Below are positions 26,401 through 33,306 of a stretch of DNA of 64,000 bases, piece by piece. Each line of letters starts with the position of its first letter. Positions within the stretch are counted from its first letter, which is position 1. Source of the DNA: Armatimonadota bacterium (GTDB taxonomy: Bacteria > Armatimonadota > Zipacnadia > Zipacnadales > JABUFB01). A program made the position numbers and the translations under genes. The DNA lies in contig JABUFB010000005.1 of the NCBI GenBank assembly GCA_013314775.1, positions 270,649 to 334,648 on the forward strand, written 5' to 3'. The notes beneath the pieces are model-generated. The model saw only the letters and a program-made list of their open reading frames with translations, ran no database searches and was not told the origin of the DNA.

Positions 26401-27159
26401 ATGACTGGCTTCCAGCCTCGCACGTACCGTCGATCCATGAAGGCCGCCGACCTCACGGGATTCCGCCTGGTCGTGGCCGAATCCGACCTGCATATCCAGG
26501 TCGCTACCGGGTCGGGCGAGACGGGCCACGGATTGTTGGAGCAGTGCCGCGCAACAGCCCTGGCAGCAACGAAGGCAGTTCGTCGCGAGATCGCCGCGGA
26601 GATCGCTCTTCGCCCGGAGTTCGGCACCAGTCTCAAGCCACTCGACATGCGCCCGGAGTCGCCCGACCCAGTCGCGCAGATGATCCGCGCAGCCGCACTG
26701 GCCGGCGTCGGTCCCATGGCGGCGGTCGCCGGCACGGTTGCCGAGTTCGTTGCGCGCAGCCTGTCTGCCCTGGCGAGCGACGTCATCGTTGAGAATGGGG
26801 GAGACCTGTACATCATCACCACGAGGCCCCGCACCATCGCCATTTTTGCCGGCGATTCCCCCCTGAGCAACCGGGTGGCACTCCAGTTGCCTGGCCCGTG
26901 CGAGCTGTCTGTCTGCACGTCCTCCGGCACCGTCGGCCACTCACGGAGCTTCGGGAAAGCCGATGCCGCCCTGATCGCGTCTGAGGATGGAGCCTTCGCC
27001 GATGCCGCTGCAACGGCCCTCGGCAACCGCGTGAGCTCGCCGTCGGACATCGAAGCCGCCCTGGAATGGGCTGCAAGCCTTGACGGCGTCCGGCAGGCGC
27101 TTATAATCGTTGGCAGTGCCATGGGCGTTTGGGGTGAGCTCGAGATAGGGCGGGTCTGA
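26401..27159 (+). CDS. UPF0280/COG2122 protein (homocysteine/persulfide pathway)
   Basis: This 252-residue UPF0280 (COG2122, ApbE-like fold) protein carries GTVAEFVARSL, DVIVENGGDLYIIT, CTSSGTVGHSRSFGKADA and a late ADAAATALGNRV segment, all typical. In Methanosarcina the homologue acts with COG1900 and NIL-ferredoxin proteins in persulfide-based cysteine and homocysteine synthesis. Both of those partners are encoded just downstream here, which supports the same job. GGAG lies 8 bases before the ATG. It follows the site-2 protease by 37 bases, whereas the two partner genes have their own strong promoter at 27183. Confidence 0.88.
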   Translation: MTGFQPRTYRRSMKAADLTGFRLVVAESDLHIQVATGSGETGHGLLEQCRATALAATKAVRREIAAEIALRPEFGTSLKPLDMRPESPDPVAQMIRAAALAGVGPMAAVAGTVAEFVARSLSALASDVIVENGGDLYIITTRPRTIAIFAGDSPLSNRVALQLPGPCELSVCTSSGTVGHSRSFGKADAALIASEDGAFADAAATALGNRVSSPSDIEAALEWAASLDGVRQALIIVGSAMGVWGELEIGRV

Positions 27160-27182
27160 ACCGCATTCGCCGCATTTCATAC

Positions 27183-27210
27183 TTGACACATAGACAATAA
27201 TCGATATACT
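27183..27210 (+). promoter_or_regulatory. strong sigma-70-like promoter of the homocysteine genes
   Basis: TTGACA (27183-27188) and TATACT (27205-27210) are separated by 16 bases, close to consensus. Transcription would start near 27217 and give a leader of about 280 bases before the COG1900 gene, enough to hold the leader ORF and hairpin described next. Confidence 0.7.
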
Positions 27211-27273
27211 CTACGCATCATCCTCTCCAGAGGCGTCACGACGGAGCACGACTGCGCGAAAGGAGGCGCTTTG

Positions 27274-27387
27274 ATGAGCCCGGTTGGAAACCTCACAGAA
27301 TGGTATTACCGGATGGGCATGCCTCGGCGCCGGGCCTCCGGCGCCATCCTGCGCAGTCGCGTGGCTGTTCCGTCCAGCGCGGCCTGA
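27274..27387 (+). CDS. 37-residue leader ORF upstream of the homocysteine genes
   Basis: An ATG at 27274 follows AGGAGG (27261-27266) at an ideal 7-base spacing and opens a 37-codon frame ending in TGA. The peptide starts MSPVGNLTEWYYRMGMPRRR and is not hydrophobic. Codons 14 and 16 are methionine (27313 and 27319), directly before a perfect 8-bp hairpin, GGCGCCGG (27326-27333) with CCGGCGCC (27338-27345). The placement between a strong promoter and the homocysteine genes suggests translation-coupled control, perhaps by methionine, but no terminator poly-T is seen, so the mechanism is open. It could also be a functional small protein. Confidence 0.5.
   Translation: MSPVGNLTEWYYRMGMPRRRASGAILRSRVAVPSSAA
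27326..27345 (+). promoter_or_regulatory. perfect hairpin inside the leader ORF
   Basis: An 8-bp GC-only stem (27326-27333 with 27338-27345) closes a GCCT loop. It starts five bases after the second of two methionine codons in the leader ORF, where a ribosome stalled at those codons would cover its left arm. No T-run follows, so it is not a standard terminator on its own. Confidence 0.5.
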
Positions 27388-27498
27388 GATATCAGGCCTG
27401 CCAGCCCCGGTCCAGCCTCCGACTCAAGTCTTCCCTGATTCGTTCTGTACGTTCCCAATCACCACCGAGACACAGGGACAGTGAAGGAGGCATTCACC

Positions 27499-28713
27499 GT
27501 GCCCAAGACTTACGCTGAGATCAACGAGAAGATACGCAAGGGCCAGGCCGTTGTCGTCACCGCCGAGGAAATGATCGACCTGGTGGAGGAAGAGGGCGTC
27601 AAGAAGGCCGCCGAGAAAGTGGACGTCGTCACCACCGGCACTTTCGGGCCGATGTGTTCCAGCGGCGCAGTACTCAATACCGGGCATTCCACTCCCCGGA
27701 TGAAGATCAGCAAGGCGTGGCTCAATGATGTCCCCGCCTACTGCGGCTTGGCGGCCGTGGACCTGTACATCGGGGTCACCGAGCCCCAGCAGGATGACCC
27801 GCTCAACACCGTCCACCCCGGCCAGTTCCGCTACGGCGGAGGTCATGTCATCGAAGACCTCATCGCCCGCAAGGACGTGCGCCTTGTGGCTGAGGCCTAC
27901 GGCACAGACTGCTACCCGCGCAAGGCGCTGGACACCTGGATCAATGTGAAGACTTTGAACCAGGCGTATCTACTCAACCCGCGGAACAGCTACCAGAATT
28001 ACAACGTTGCGGTGAATCTGAGCACCCAGCGGGATATCTACACCTACATGGGCGTGGTCAAGAAGGACCTGGGCTCGGCCAGCTTCTGCTCGGCAGGACA
28101 GCTCAGCCCGCTCCTCAACGATCCCTACTACCGGACCATCGGCATTGGCACCCGCATCTTCCTTGCCGGGGCGCAAGGGTACGTGTACTGGGAAGGCACT
28201 CAGCACAGTCCCTCCGAGGCGCGCGGGGAGAACGGGGTACCCAAATGTGGATCAGGCACCCTCGCGGTGGTCGGCGATCTCAAGGACATGGACACCGAGT
28301 TCTTCCGGGGCGCCAGCATGCTCGGATATGGATGCACGGCGGCAGTCGGGATCGGCATCCCGATCCCGATTCTCGACGAGGAGATGGCCCGGTACACCGC
28401 GGTCAAGGACGCCGACATCGTGGCACCGGTCGTCGACTACAGCCATAACTATGGGCACAACGAGGGCAAGCCTCTCGGCTATGTGAGTTACGCGGAGCTC
28501 AAGAGCGGAACGATCAACATCAACGGTCGAGATATCCCGACTACCCCGCTGTCCAGTTACCGCAAGGCCCAGCAGATCGCCGGGATCCTCAAGGAATGGA
28601 TCGCCCGGGGCGAGTTCTTCATCCAGGAGCCCATTCAGCTCCTGCCGACACCCGACACGGGGCAGAAGTTCAAGCCCCTCAAAGAGCGCCCGGTCAGCGG
28701 AGGTGTGGCGTAA
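27499..28713 (+). CDS. homocysteine biosynthesis protein (COG1900/DUF39)
   Basis: This 404-residue COG1900 (DUF39) protein is the key enzyme that uses sulfide-derived sulfur to convert aspartate semialdehyde to homocysteine in methanogens. Conserved cysteines are present: C53 in TGTFGPMCSSGA and C138 in YGTDCYPRK, both implicated in persulfide chemistry in the Methanosarcina protein. Other family blocks are GFQ-like IFLAGAQGYVYWEGTQHSP and VDYSHNYGHNEGKPLGYV. The GTG at 27499 is chosen because AAGGAGG lies 8 bases upstream; the frame is open to 27481. The stop abuts the next ATG. There is no archaeal-looking codon or GC shift against its neighbours. Confidence 0.92.
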   Translation: MPKTYAEINEKIRKGQAVVVTAEEMIDLVEEEGVKKAAEKVDVVTTGTFGPMCSSGAVLNTGHSTPRMKISKAWLNDVPAYCGLAAVDLYIGVTEPQQDDPLNTVHPGQFRYGGGHVIEDLIARKDVRLVAEAYGTDCYPRKALDTWINVKTLNQAYLLNPRNSYQNYNVAVNLSTQRDIYTYMGVVKKDLGSASFCSAGQLSPLLNDPYYRTIGIGTRIFLAGAQGYVYWEGTQHSPSEARGENGVPKCGSGTLAVVGDLKDMDTEFFRGASMLGYGCTAAVGIGIPIPILDEEMARYTAVKDADIVAPVVDYSHNYGHNEGKPLGYVSYAELKSGTININGRDIPTTPLSSYRKAQQIAGILKEWIARGEFFIQEPIQLLPTPDTGQKFKPLKERPVSGGVA

Positions 28714-29121
28714 ATGGAAACCCGAAGAGTGGTTCTGCGCTTCCCGAAGCATCTGCTGGACAAGCCCATCACGTCTCAACTTGTGCGCCAGTTCGACCTG
28801 GAGTTCAACATCCTGCGTGCTGACATCACCCAGGAGTCCGAAGGCCTGCTCATCATGGGGCTCACCGGGAAGAAAGCCAACCTCGAGAAAGGCCTGCGCT
28901 GGGCGCGCGAACAGGGCGTTGAGATTCAGCCCCTATCCAAGGATGTGGTGCGCAACGAGAAAGCCTGCACTCACTGCGGAGCCTGCATCAACGTCTGCCC
29001 CACCGACGCGTTGACCATCGACTTGGAAACGCGCGATGTCATCTTCAACGCGAATCGATGCATCGCCTGTGAGCTCTGCGTTCCTGCGTGCCCCTTCAGG
29101 GCCATGGAAGTTGCGTTCTGA
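28714..29121 (+). CDS. NIL-domain ferredoxin of homocysteine synthesis
   Basis: This 135-residue protein combines an N-terminal NIL domain (residues 1-75), a small fold otherwise seen in methionine ABC transporters, with two 4Fe-4S motifs: C85/C88/C91/C95 and C116/C119/C122/C126. The Methanosarcina homologue is needed with COG1900 for homocysteine formation and probably supplies electrons. Its ATG follows the COG1900 stop with no gap, so the two are translated together. A hairpin at 29152 follows. Confidence 0.9.
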   Translation: METRRVVLRFPKHLLDKPITSQLVRQFDLEFNILRADITQESEGLLIMGLTGKKANLEKGLRWAREQGVEIQPLSKDVVRNEKACTHCGACINVCPTDALTIDLETRDVIFNANRCIACELCVPACPFRAMEVAF

Positions 29122-29151
29122 TCAATTGCGGCCGTTTCTGACCTCCATCTG

Positions 29152-29184
29152 GGCCCGGCGCGGTCTTACGTGACCCGCCGGGCC
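29152..29184 (+). terminator. hairpin after the homocysteine genes
   Basis: GGCCCGGCG (29152-29160) pairs perfectly with CGCCGGGCC (29176-29184), a 9-bp stem with a 15-base loop, followed by TTCTCGC. The T-tract is short. It lies 30 bases after the NIL-ferredoxin stop and before the next promoter, fitting a transcription end. Confidence 0.5.
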
Positions 29185-29232
29185 TTCTCGCATCTCCCCG
29201 CTGAAATCTTCAGGATTGAAGTTGTACTCTAC

Positions 29233-29261
29233 TGGACATACTACAGTAAATAGTATATAAT
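29233..29261 (+). promoter_or_regulatory. promoter with dyad in the spacer
   Basis: TGGACA (29233-29238) and a perfect TATAAT (29256-29261) are 17 bases apart. The spacer holds an inverted repeat, ATACTA (29238-29243) and TAGTAT (29251-29256), with 7 bases between, overlapping both boxes. A repressor bound there would block the promoter. It drives the exported protein starting at 29297. Confidence 0.65.
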
Positions 29262-29296
29262 CGCGGTCACTGTCGTTTGCTAAGGAGTTGATCACG

Positions 29297-31303
29297 ATGA
29301 GAACCACGCTCCACTCCGTGCTTCGCTTGGTTCTGGCCTTGGGTCTCATCGCTGTACTCACCGGGGCGTATGGCCAGGAGGGTGCTCCGCCACGTTACCC
29401 GATTGCCGTGACAGACACGGACGATCTGGTGCAGCTGGCCACTATCGGGGTGGTCGCCGACACTTTCGGCTACGACGGGCTGGAGATGCTCTACCAGGTC
29501 CGCGCCATGGACATGCCCACTGCGGACATCATTCCTGTGTTCACCCTCTCGTATCTGTCCGGCGAGAGCTATCGGAGAGTGGTGGAACAGCGAGTGGAGG
29601 GCAAAACCTGGGCGCAGATCGCCGAGAACCTCAAGATTGAACTTGAGGCCTTCAATGACCTGGTGCTACCTGCTTCCTTCCGTTTCACCACACTCTCGTC
29701 GGTTCCTGACGACGTCATGCTGGACATGATGACCTGTTCCGCCCTGGCCTTGAGTCTCGGGCAGGATCCAGACCGCATCATGGACCTGTACCGGAAAGGG
29801 TGGCACCCTCTGGATGTCCTCACTGCCGCCCAGATTGCTCACCGCAGTGGCCGCCAGGTATCGGTGCTGCTTAGCGGCACACCGCGCGCCATCGACTGGT
29901 ACAAGGTAGCGCGTGATGCCGGCGTTGATCTCGCGCGGATGGCCGCTGAAGGCGGCCGCTTGCGGGACAACATGGAGCCGCTGGTGCGCGAACAGGCGCA
30001 GCGCAGCGACCTCGAAACCCGTTACGCGCTTGAGATCGCGGCTGAGAACTACAAGGTTGCCTACGAGACGGTGCGAGATGTCCGCTACAGGTATCTTCTG
30101 AGCCCTTCCGAAGTGGTTATCACCTTCTACCTCTCGGATCTCGGTCCGTATGATCCGTACCGTGTTGCCCGGTATTATGTCTGGGACGGCTGGCGCAGTT
30201 GGGGCCCCACCATTGTGGGACTGGGCATCCCGCGCAGGCATTTCGCGGACTGGTCTATCTGGGTTGGAGGCTCAATCGACTTTCTGGCGATTGACGCCTG
30301 GGTGCTGCGCGATGCGCTCCTGGGCCATGCACTGTACCACGGAGGATTTGTGCCCGTCCCTGTATACAGCTACTATGATCCCTGGTTTACCTGGCGCGAT
30401 GCCATTTTCTACGGTGGCATCTACCACAGGCACCACGTGCCCTTCAAGGAGTATTACCAGTGGCGCCGATCGGGCCGCAGCTGGCGTGATTACCCGCACT
30501 ACAGCAGAGATCGCGCCGACTATCAGCGTGAGACCGACATCCTGCACGGCAGGCGAGTAGGTATCATCGAGGGACACAAGAGCTACGAGCCGCCTCGCGC
30601 GGCTGTGCACCGCAGCCCCGTTGGGCCGGAATACCGCGGCGGCACTCGGGGCCATGCGCGCGCGTACGAGCCGCCTATCACCCCCGGCCTGATCGAAGGC
30701 CGCAAGTCGGCGCCGCCGAACCAGCGGTACCAGCCCGCGGGCCGTCCCGGTTACGACAGCAGGCCGGTACCCCGCTACGGAGATCAGTCCGGTCCGCACT
30801 TCGAGGCCCCGTCGGGTCCGCGCCGAGACGTCCCATCCGGCCCGCGCTATGAAAGCACGCCCACGCCTCGCTTTGAGGCGCCATCCGGCCGGCCTTCCGA
30901 GACGCCAGAGCGGCCAGGCGGGCAGCCCGACAGATCCTGGTCTTTCGACCGGGGGAGTGACATCCACGTGGGTGGTGGGCCAGTCTACAACGGTCCGCCG
31001 CCCGGAGCCACGCGGTTCGGTGAGTTGATCGGTGCCCCCAGCGGTTACGGCAGCGCGCGCCGTTTCGGCAGCCCGGGCTTCGGTACATCGCGTCCTGGAG
31101 GAAGCTCTCCCTGGAGCGGTTCACCGGCTCGACCGTCCTGGTCCTCGCCCGGTGGATCAGCCAGTCCTTCGTGGTCCCCGCCGAGAAGTTCCGGTCGGCC
31201 TTCGGGTTCCGGCTATGGGCTGATTACGGGCAGTCAGTCCGGCGCCAGACCGGCCACCGCACCTTCCGGAGGCCCCAGATCCGGTGGCGGACGCCGGCGC
31301 TGA
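29297..31303 (+). CDS. exported protein with proline/glycine/arginine-rich tail
   Basis: This protein of about 668 residues has a signal peptide (LRLVLALGLIAVLTGAYGQ). Residues 25-260 look helical and contain no known motif; a tryptophan/tyrosine-rich middle (VARYYVWDGWRSWGP, YYDPWFTWRDAIFYGG) follows. From about residue 420 the sequence is low complexity, first arginine- and proline-rich, with repeated units such as GPRYES, PRFEAPSG, EPP(I/R) and GP(H/R)FEAPSG, then serine/glycine-rich to the basic end GGGRRR. I do not recognise the family. The ATG at 29297 has AAGGAG 9 bases upstream; the TTG at 29288 is part of that leader. The strong promoter and tail suggest an abundant envelope-associated protein. 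Confidence 0.65.
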   Translation: MRTTLHSVLRLVLALGLIAVLTGAYGQEGAPPRYPIAVTDTDDLVQLATIGVVADTFGYDGLEMLYQVRAMDMPTADIIPVFTLSYLSGESYRRVVEQRVEGKTWAQIAENLKIELEAFNDLVLPASFRFTTLSSVPDDVMLDMMTCSALALSLGQDPDRIMDLYRKGWHPLDVLTAAQIAHRSGRQVSVLLSGTPRAIDWYKVARDAGVDLARMAAEGGRLRDNMEPLVREQAQRSDLETRYALEIAAENYKVAYETVRDVRYRYLLSPSEVVITFYLSDLGPYDPYRVARYYVWDGWRSWGPTIVGLGIPRRHFADWSIWVGGSIDFLAIDAWVLRDALLGHALYHGGFVPVPVYSYYDPWFTWRDAIFYGGIYHRHHVPFKEYYQWRRSGRSWRDYPHYSRDRADYQRETDILHGRRVGIIEGHKSYEPPRAAVHRSPVGPEYRGGTRGHARAYEPPITPGLIEGRKSAPPNQRYQPAGRPGYDSRPVPRYGDQSGPHFEAPSGPRRDVPSGPRYESTPTPRFEAPSGRPSETPERPGGQPDRSWSFDRGSDIHVGGGPVYNGPPPGATRFGELIGAPSGYGSARRFGSPGFGTSRPGGSSPWSGSPARPSWSSPGGSASPSWSPPRSSGRPSGSGYGLITGSQSGARPATAPSGGPRSGGGRRR

Positions 31304-31330
31304 CGACGACCCGCCAGTAGCCACGCATAC

Positions 31331-31366
31331 AAAGACCCCGGGGAGCACCCGCCTCCCGGGGTCTTT
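31331..31366. terminator. bidirectional terminator between convergent genes
   Basis: AAAGACCCCGGG (31331-31342) pairs with CCCGGGGTCTTT (31355-31366) as a 12-bp stem. The A/T ends give each strand a CTTT tail, so it can serve both the gene ending at 31303 (+) and the one ending at 31401 (-). Confidence 0.7.
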
Positions 31367-31400
31367 GGTGACTCGCGCCTGTCGCGCCGGCTATTTGGCG

Positions 31401-32408
31401 CTACCGCCTCATACGACAACCGCATTTGATGCAGAAGGCGGTCGGGCGGGGGTTGAGTTCGCCGCAGTCTGGGCACGGGACGGAATCGGCGGGGACGGGA
31501 GACCGGGCAGCCCTTGCCCAGCTTGCGCCATGGTCGCCGCAGGTGGTTTCAACGGAAGGCACCGGGGACGCCATCGCCGGAGCGATGTCAGCTGCATCGA
31601 GCACGATCTCCGGTTCCTTCTCCTCGTCCTCATCATCCACAAACTCGACTTCCTCAAATACCCGCCGCGAGGTACGGATGCGCTGCAGGTCTCCCATCGC
31701 TCCGTGCAGGTCAGGGTCTGCCTTGAGCGCCTGCTTCAGCGTCTCCTCGGCGGCCTCGTACTCGCGAGCGTGTTCGTAACACAGGGCCAACAGATGGAGT
31801 AGTGATGGATCGTCGGCGCGCAGTTCCAGCCCGCGATCAACGTAACGCCGGGCCGCCCGCCACCGTCCCAGGCGGATCAGCAATTGCGCCGCGCCGGAGA
31901 GCGCGAAAATGCTCCGGGGGCTCAGCTCCAGCACCCGCTCATAGGCTGCAACGCCCTGCTCCAGGTGGCCCAGGGCCGCCAGGGTCACCGCGTGGTACGT
32001 GCAGAGCTCCACATTGTCCGGCCAGCGTTTCAGTGCGCCTTCGATGATTGCCAGCGCCCTGCCGGGATTGCCCGAGTTGAGGTGCGAGCGTGCAGCGATG
32101 AGATGGGGACCGATGCCCGCGCTCGGCCTTGAAAGTCCCGGTGGCAATAACACGCTCCCCGCCGGCGCCTCCGCTCTCCCCAGGGCGTCTGAAACCGCGT
32201 CGCTGATCGCCGCCAGGATTTCATCCGACGTCTCCGTCTCCAGCGTCGGCTCTACCACTAGCCCGTCATCCTGAACACGCAATACCAGGCGCGAGAGAGG
32301 ATTCTCGCCCAGCGCCGCACGCAGGCGCTCATCCTCGGCCAGAGCAGTGAGGATCCGCAGCAGGTAGTCGGCGGCGAAGGAGGGGCCGCCCGGGGTATCA
32401 CTCATCAC
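31401..32408 (-). CDS. TPR protein with C-terminal zinc ribbon
   Basis: This 335-residue soluble protein has an N-terminal 90-residue region, then about four tetratricopeptide repeats (residues 100-240; for example HLIAARSHLNSGNPGRALAI, AVAAYERVLELSPRS-like and ALCYEHAREYEAAEETLKQAL units). An acidic linker (VDDEDEEKEPE) follows, then a terminal zinc ribbon with CPDCGELNPRPTAFCIKCG. It probably binds proteins. It lies 13 bases downstream of the GspF-like gene, so it may belong to the same secretion or pilus-related unit. Confidence 0.75.
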   Translation of the reverse strand: MMSDTPGGPSFAADYLLRILTALAEDERLRAALGENPLSRLVLRVQDDGLVVEPTLETETSDEILAAISDAVSDALGRAEAPAGSVLLPPGLSRPSAGIGPHLIAARSHLNSGNPGRALAIIEGALKRWPDNVELCTYHAVTLAALGHLEQGVAAYERVLELSPRSIFALSGAAQLLIRLGRWRAARRYVDRGLELRADDPSLLHLLALCYEHAREYEAAEETLKQALKADPDLHGAMGDLQRIRTSRRVFEEVEFVDDEDEEKEPEIVLDAADIAPAMASPVPSVETTCGDHGASWARAARSPVPADSVPCPDCGELNPRPTAFCIKCGCRMRR

Positions 32409-32421
32409 ACTCGCCGCTCAC

Positions 32422-33288
32422 TCATGCGCTCGCGCCCTCAAGGTATTCTTCGAGTGCGCACAGAAGTTGTCGTTCGGCTTCGGTGCGCAGGAGATCGGCG
32501 GCGCGCTGACCCATTATGTCCAGCATGATATCCTCTTCGCCGATCTTCAGCATCTCGATCACCAGTGGCGGAAAGAGCGGGATCGCAGCCAGCCCTTTGT
32601 ATGCCCTGAACCCCTCCTGCCAGGGCATGTCCTGCACTATCTCCCGCACTTGCCCAGCGGCGTCATCCGGGAGGACCTCGGCCGCCTCCTGCAGCGCGCG
32701 CGGCACGGGCACGCCGGCGCCCACCATCACCCCGAGGCCCAGGCAGAACAGGGACACGCGCACCATCGGCGCCGTGTCCTGCAATGCCTGCTCGATGACC
32801 TGCTCGCACCCATCGGCACTGCTCCCCTCGCGGCCCGTGGACAGTCGCGCGATCAAGCGGTAATGCTGCAGCCGCTCGTGAAGGCGCAGGTCACTGTCGA
32901 TGAGGTCCGCCCACGCCGTGAGGGTCTCGTCCATCACGCCGCCGACTTCTCCTGCCCGCGCCAGGTAGCGCGCCGTCGCCGAAAACCAGTCCGGGTGCTT
33001 TCCCATCGCCTGGCTGAGTGTCTCGCCTGTGTCGAGGCGGCTCAGGATGTCGAGTAGCGCTTGGCGGAACTCCGGTTCTGGAGTGTTCTCTTCCAAAAGT
33101 CGGAAGCACTCGGTCAGGTTCACCCCGGACCGAAGAAGCACCGCCAACCTGCGGGCGAAGTTCGCAAGCGTGACTCGTCGCCGGAGCTCAGAAACGTTTG
33201 GCAACGGGAACACCTCCAGGGTTATTTCAGTCGCGCTATAGCCTGCGTTTTCTGATCCAATACCGGTCCTTTGTGACATGAATGGCAC
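32422..33288 (-). CDS. soluble GspF/PilC-like protein without membrane segments
   Basis: This 288-residue protein has two T2SS-F-like helical domains: FARRLAVLLRSGVNLTECFRL to YLARAGEVGGVMDETL (residues 43-125), and LGVMVGAGVPVPRALQEA to VIEMLKIGEEDIMLDIM (residues 185-265). In type II secretion and type IV pilus systems GspF/PilC is the inner-membrane platform with three transmembrane helices, one after each domain. Here those positions hold charged or short sequence and no hydrophobic helix is apparent, so the protein should be soluble. It lies 18 bases downstream of a GspE-type ATPase, suggesting partnership with it. No pilin, GspD or GspG gene is present in this window. Confidence 0.75.
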   Translation of the reverse strand: MPFMSQRTGIGSENAGYSATEITLEVFPLPNVSELRRRVTLANFARRLAVLLRSGVNLTECFRLLEENTPEPEFRQALLDILSRLDTGETLSQAMGKHPDWFSATARYLARAGEVGGVMDETLTAWADLIDSDLRLHERLQHYRLIARLSTGREGSSADGCEQVIEQALQDTAPMVRVSLFCLGLGVMVGAGVPVPRALQEAAEVLPDDAAGQVREIVQDMPWQEGFRAYKGLAAIPLFPPLVIEMLKIGEEDIMLDIMGQRAADLLRTEAERQLLCALEEYLEGASA

Positions 33289-33306
33289 GGAATGCTTGGC
33301 AGCGAG

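Noticed and set aside
27217..27480. SAM, SAH or cobalamin riboswitch in the homocysteine leader
   Set aside because: The position is suggestive, but I could not fit the conserved core of SAM-I, SAM-IV, SAH or cobalamin riboswitches; the hairpin and leader ORF explain the visible structure better.
27284..27484. Open frame of 66 codons overlapping the leader ORF
   Set aside because: It has no SD and is out of frame with the well-supported 37-codon ORF; its sequence is proline- and alanine-rich noise.
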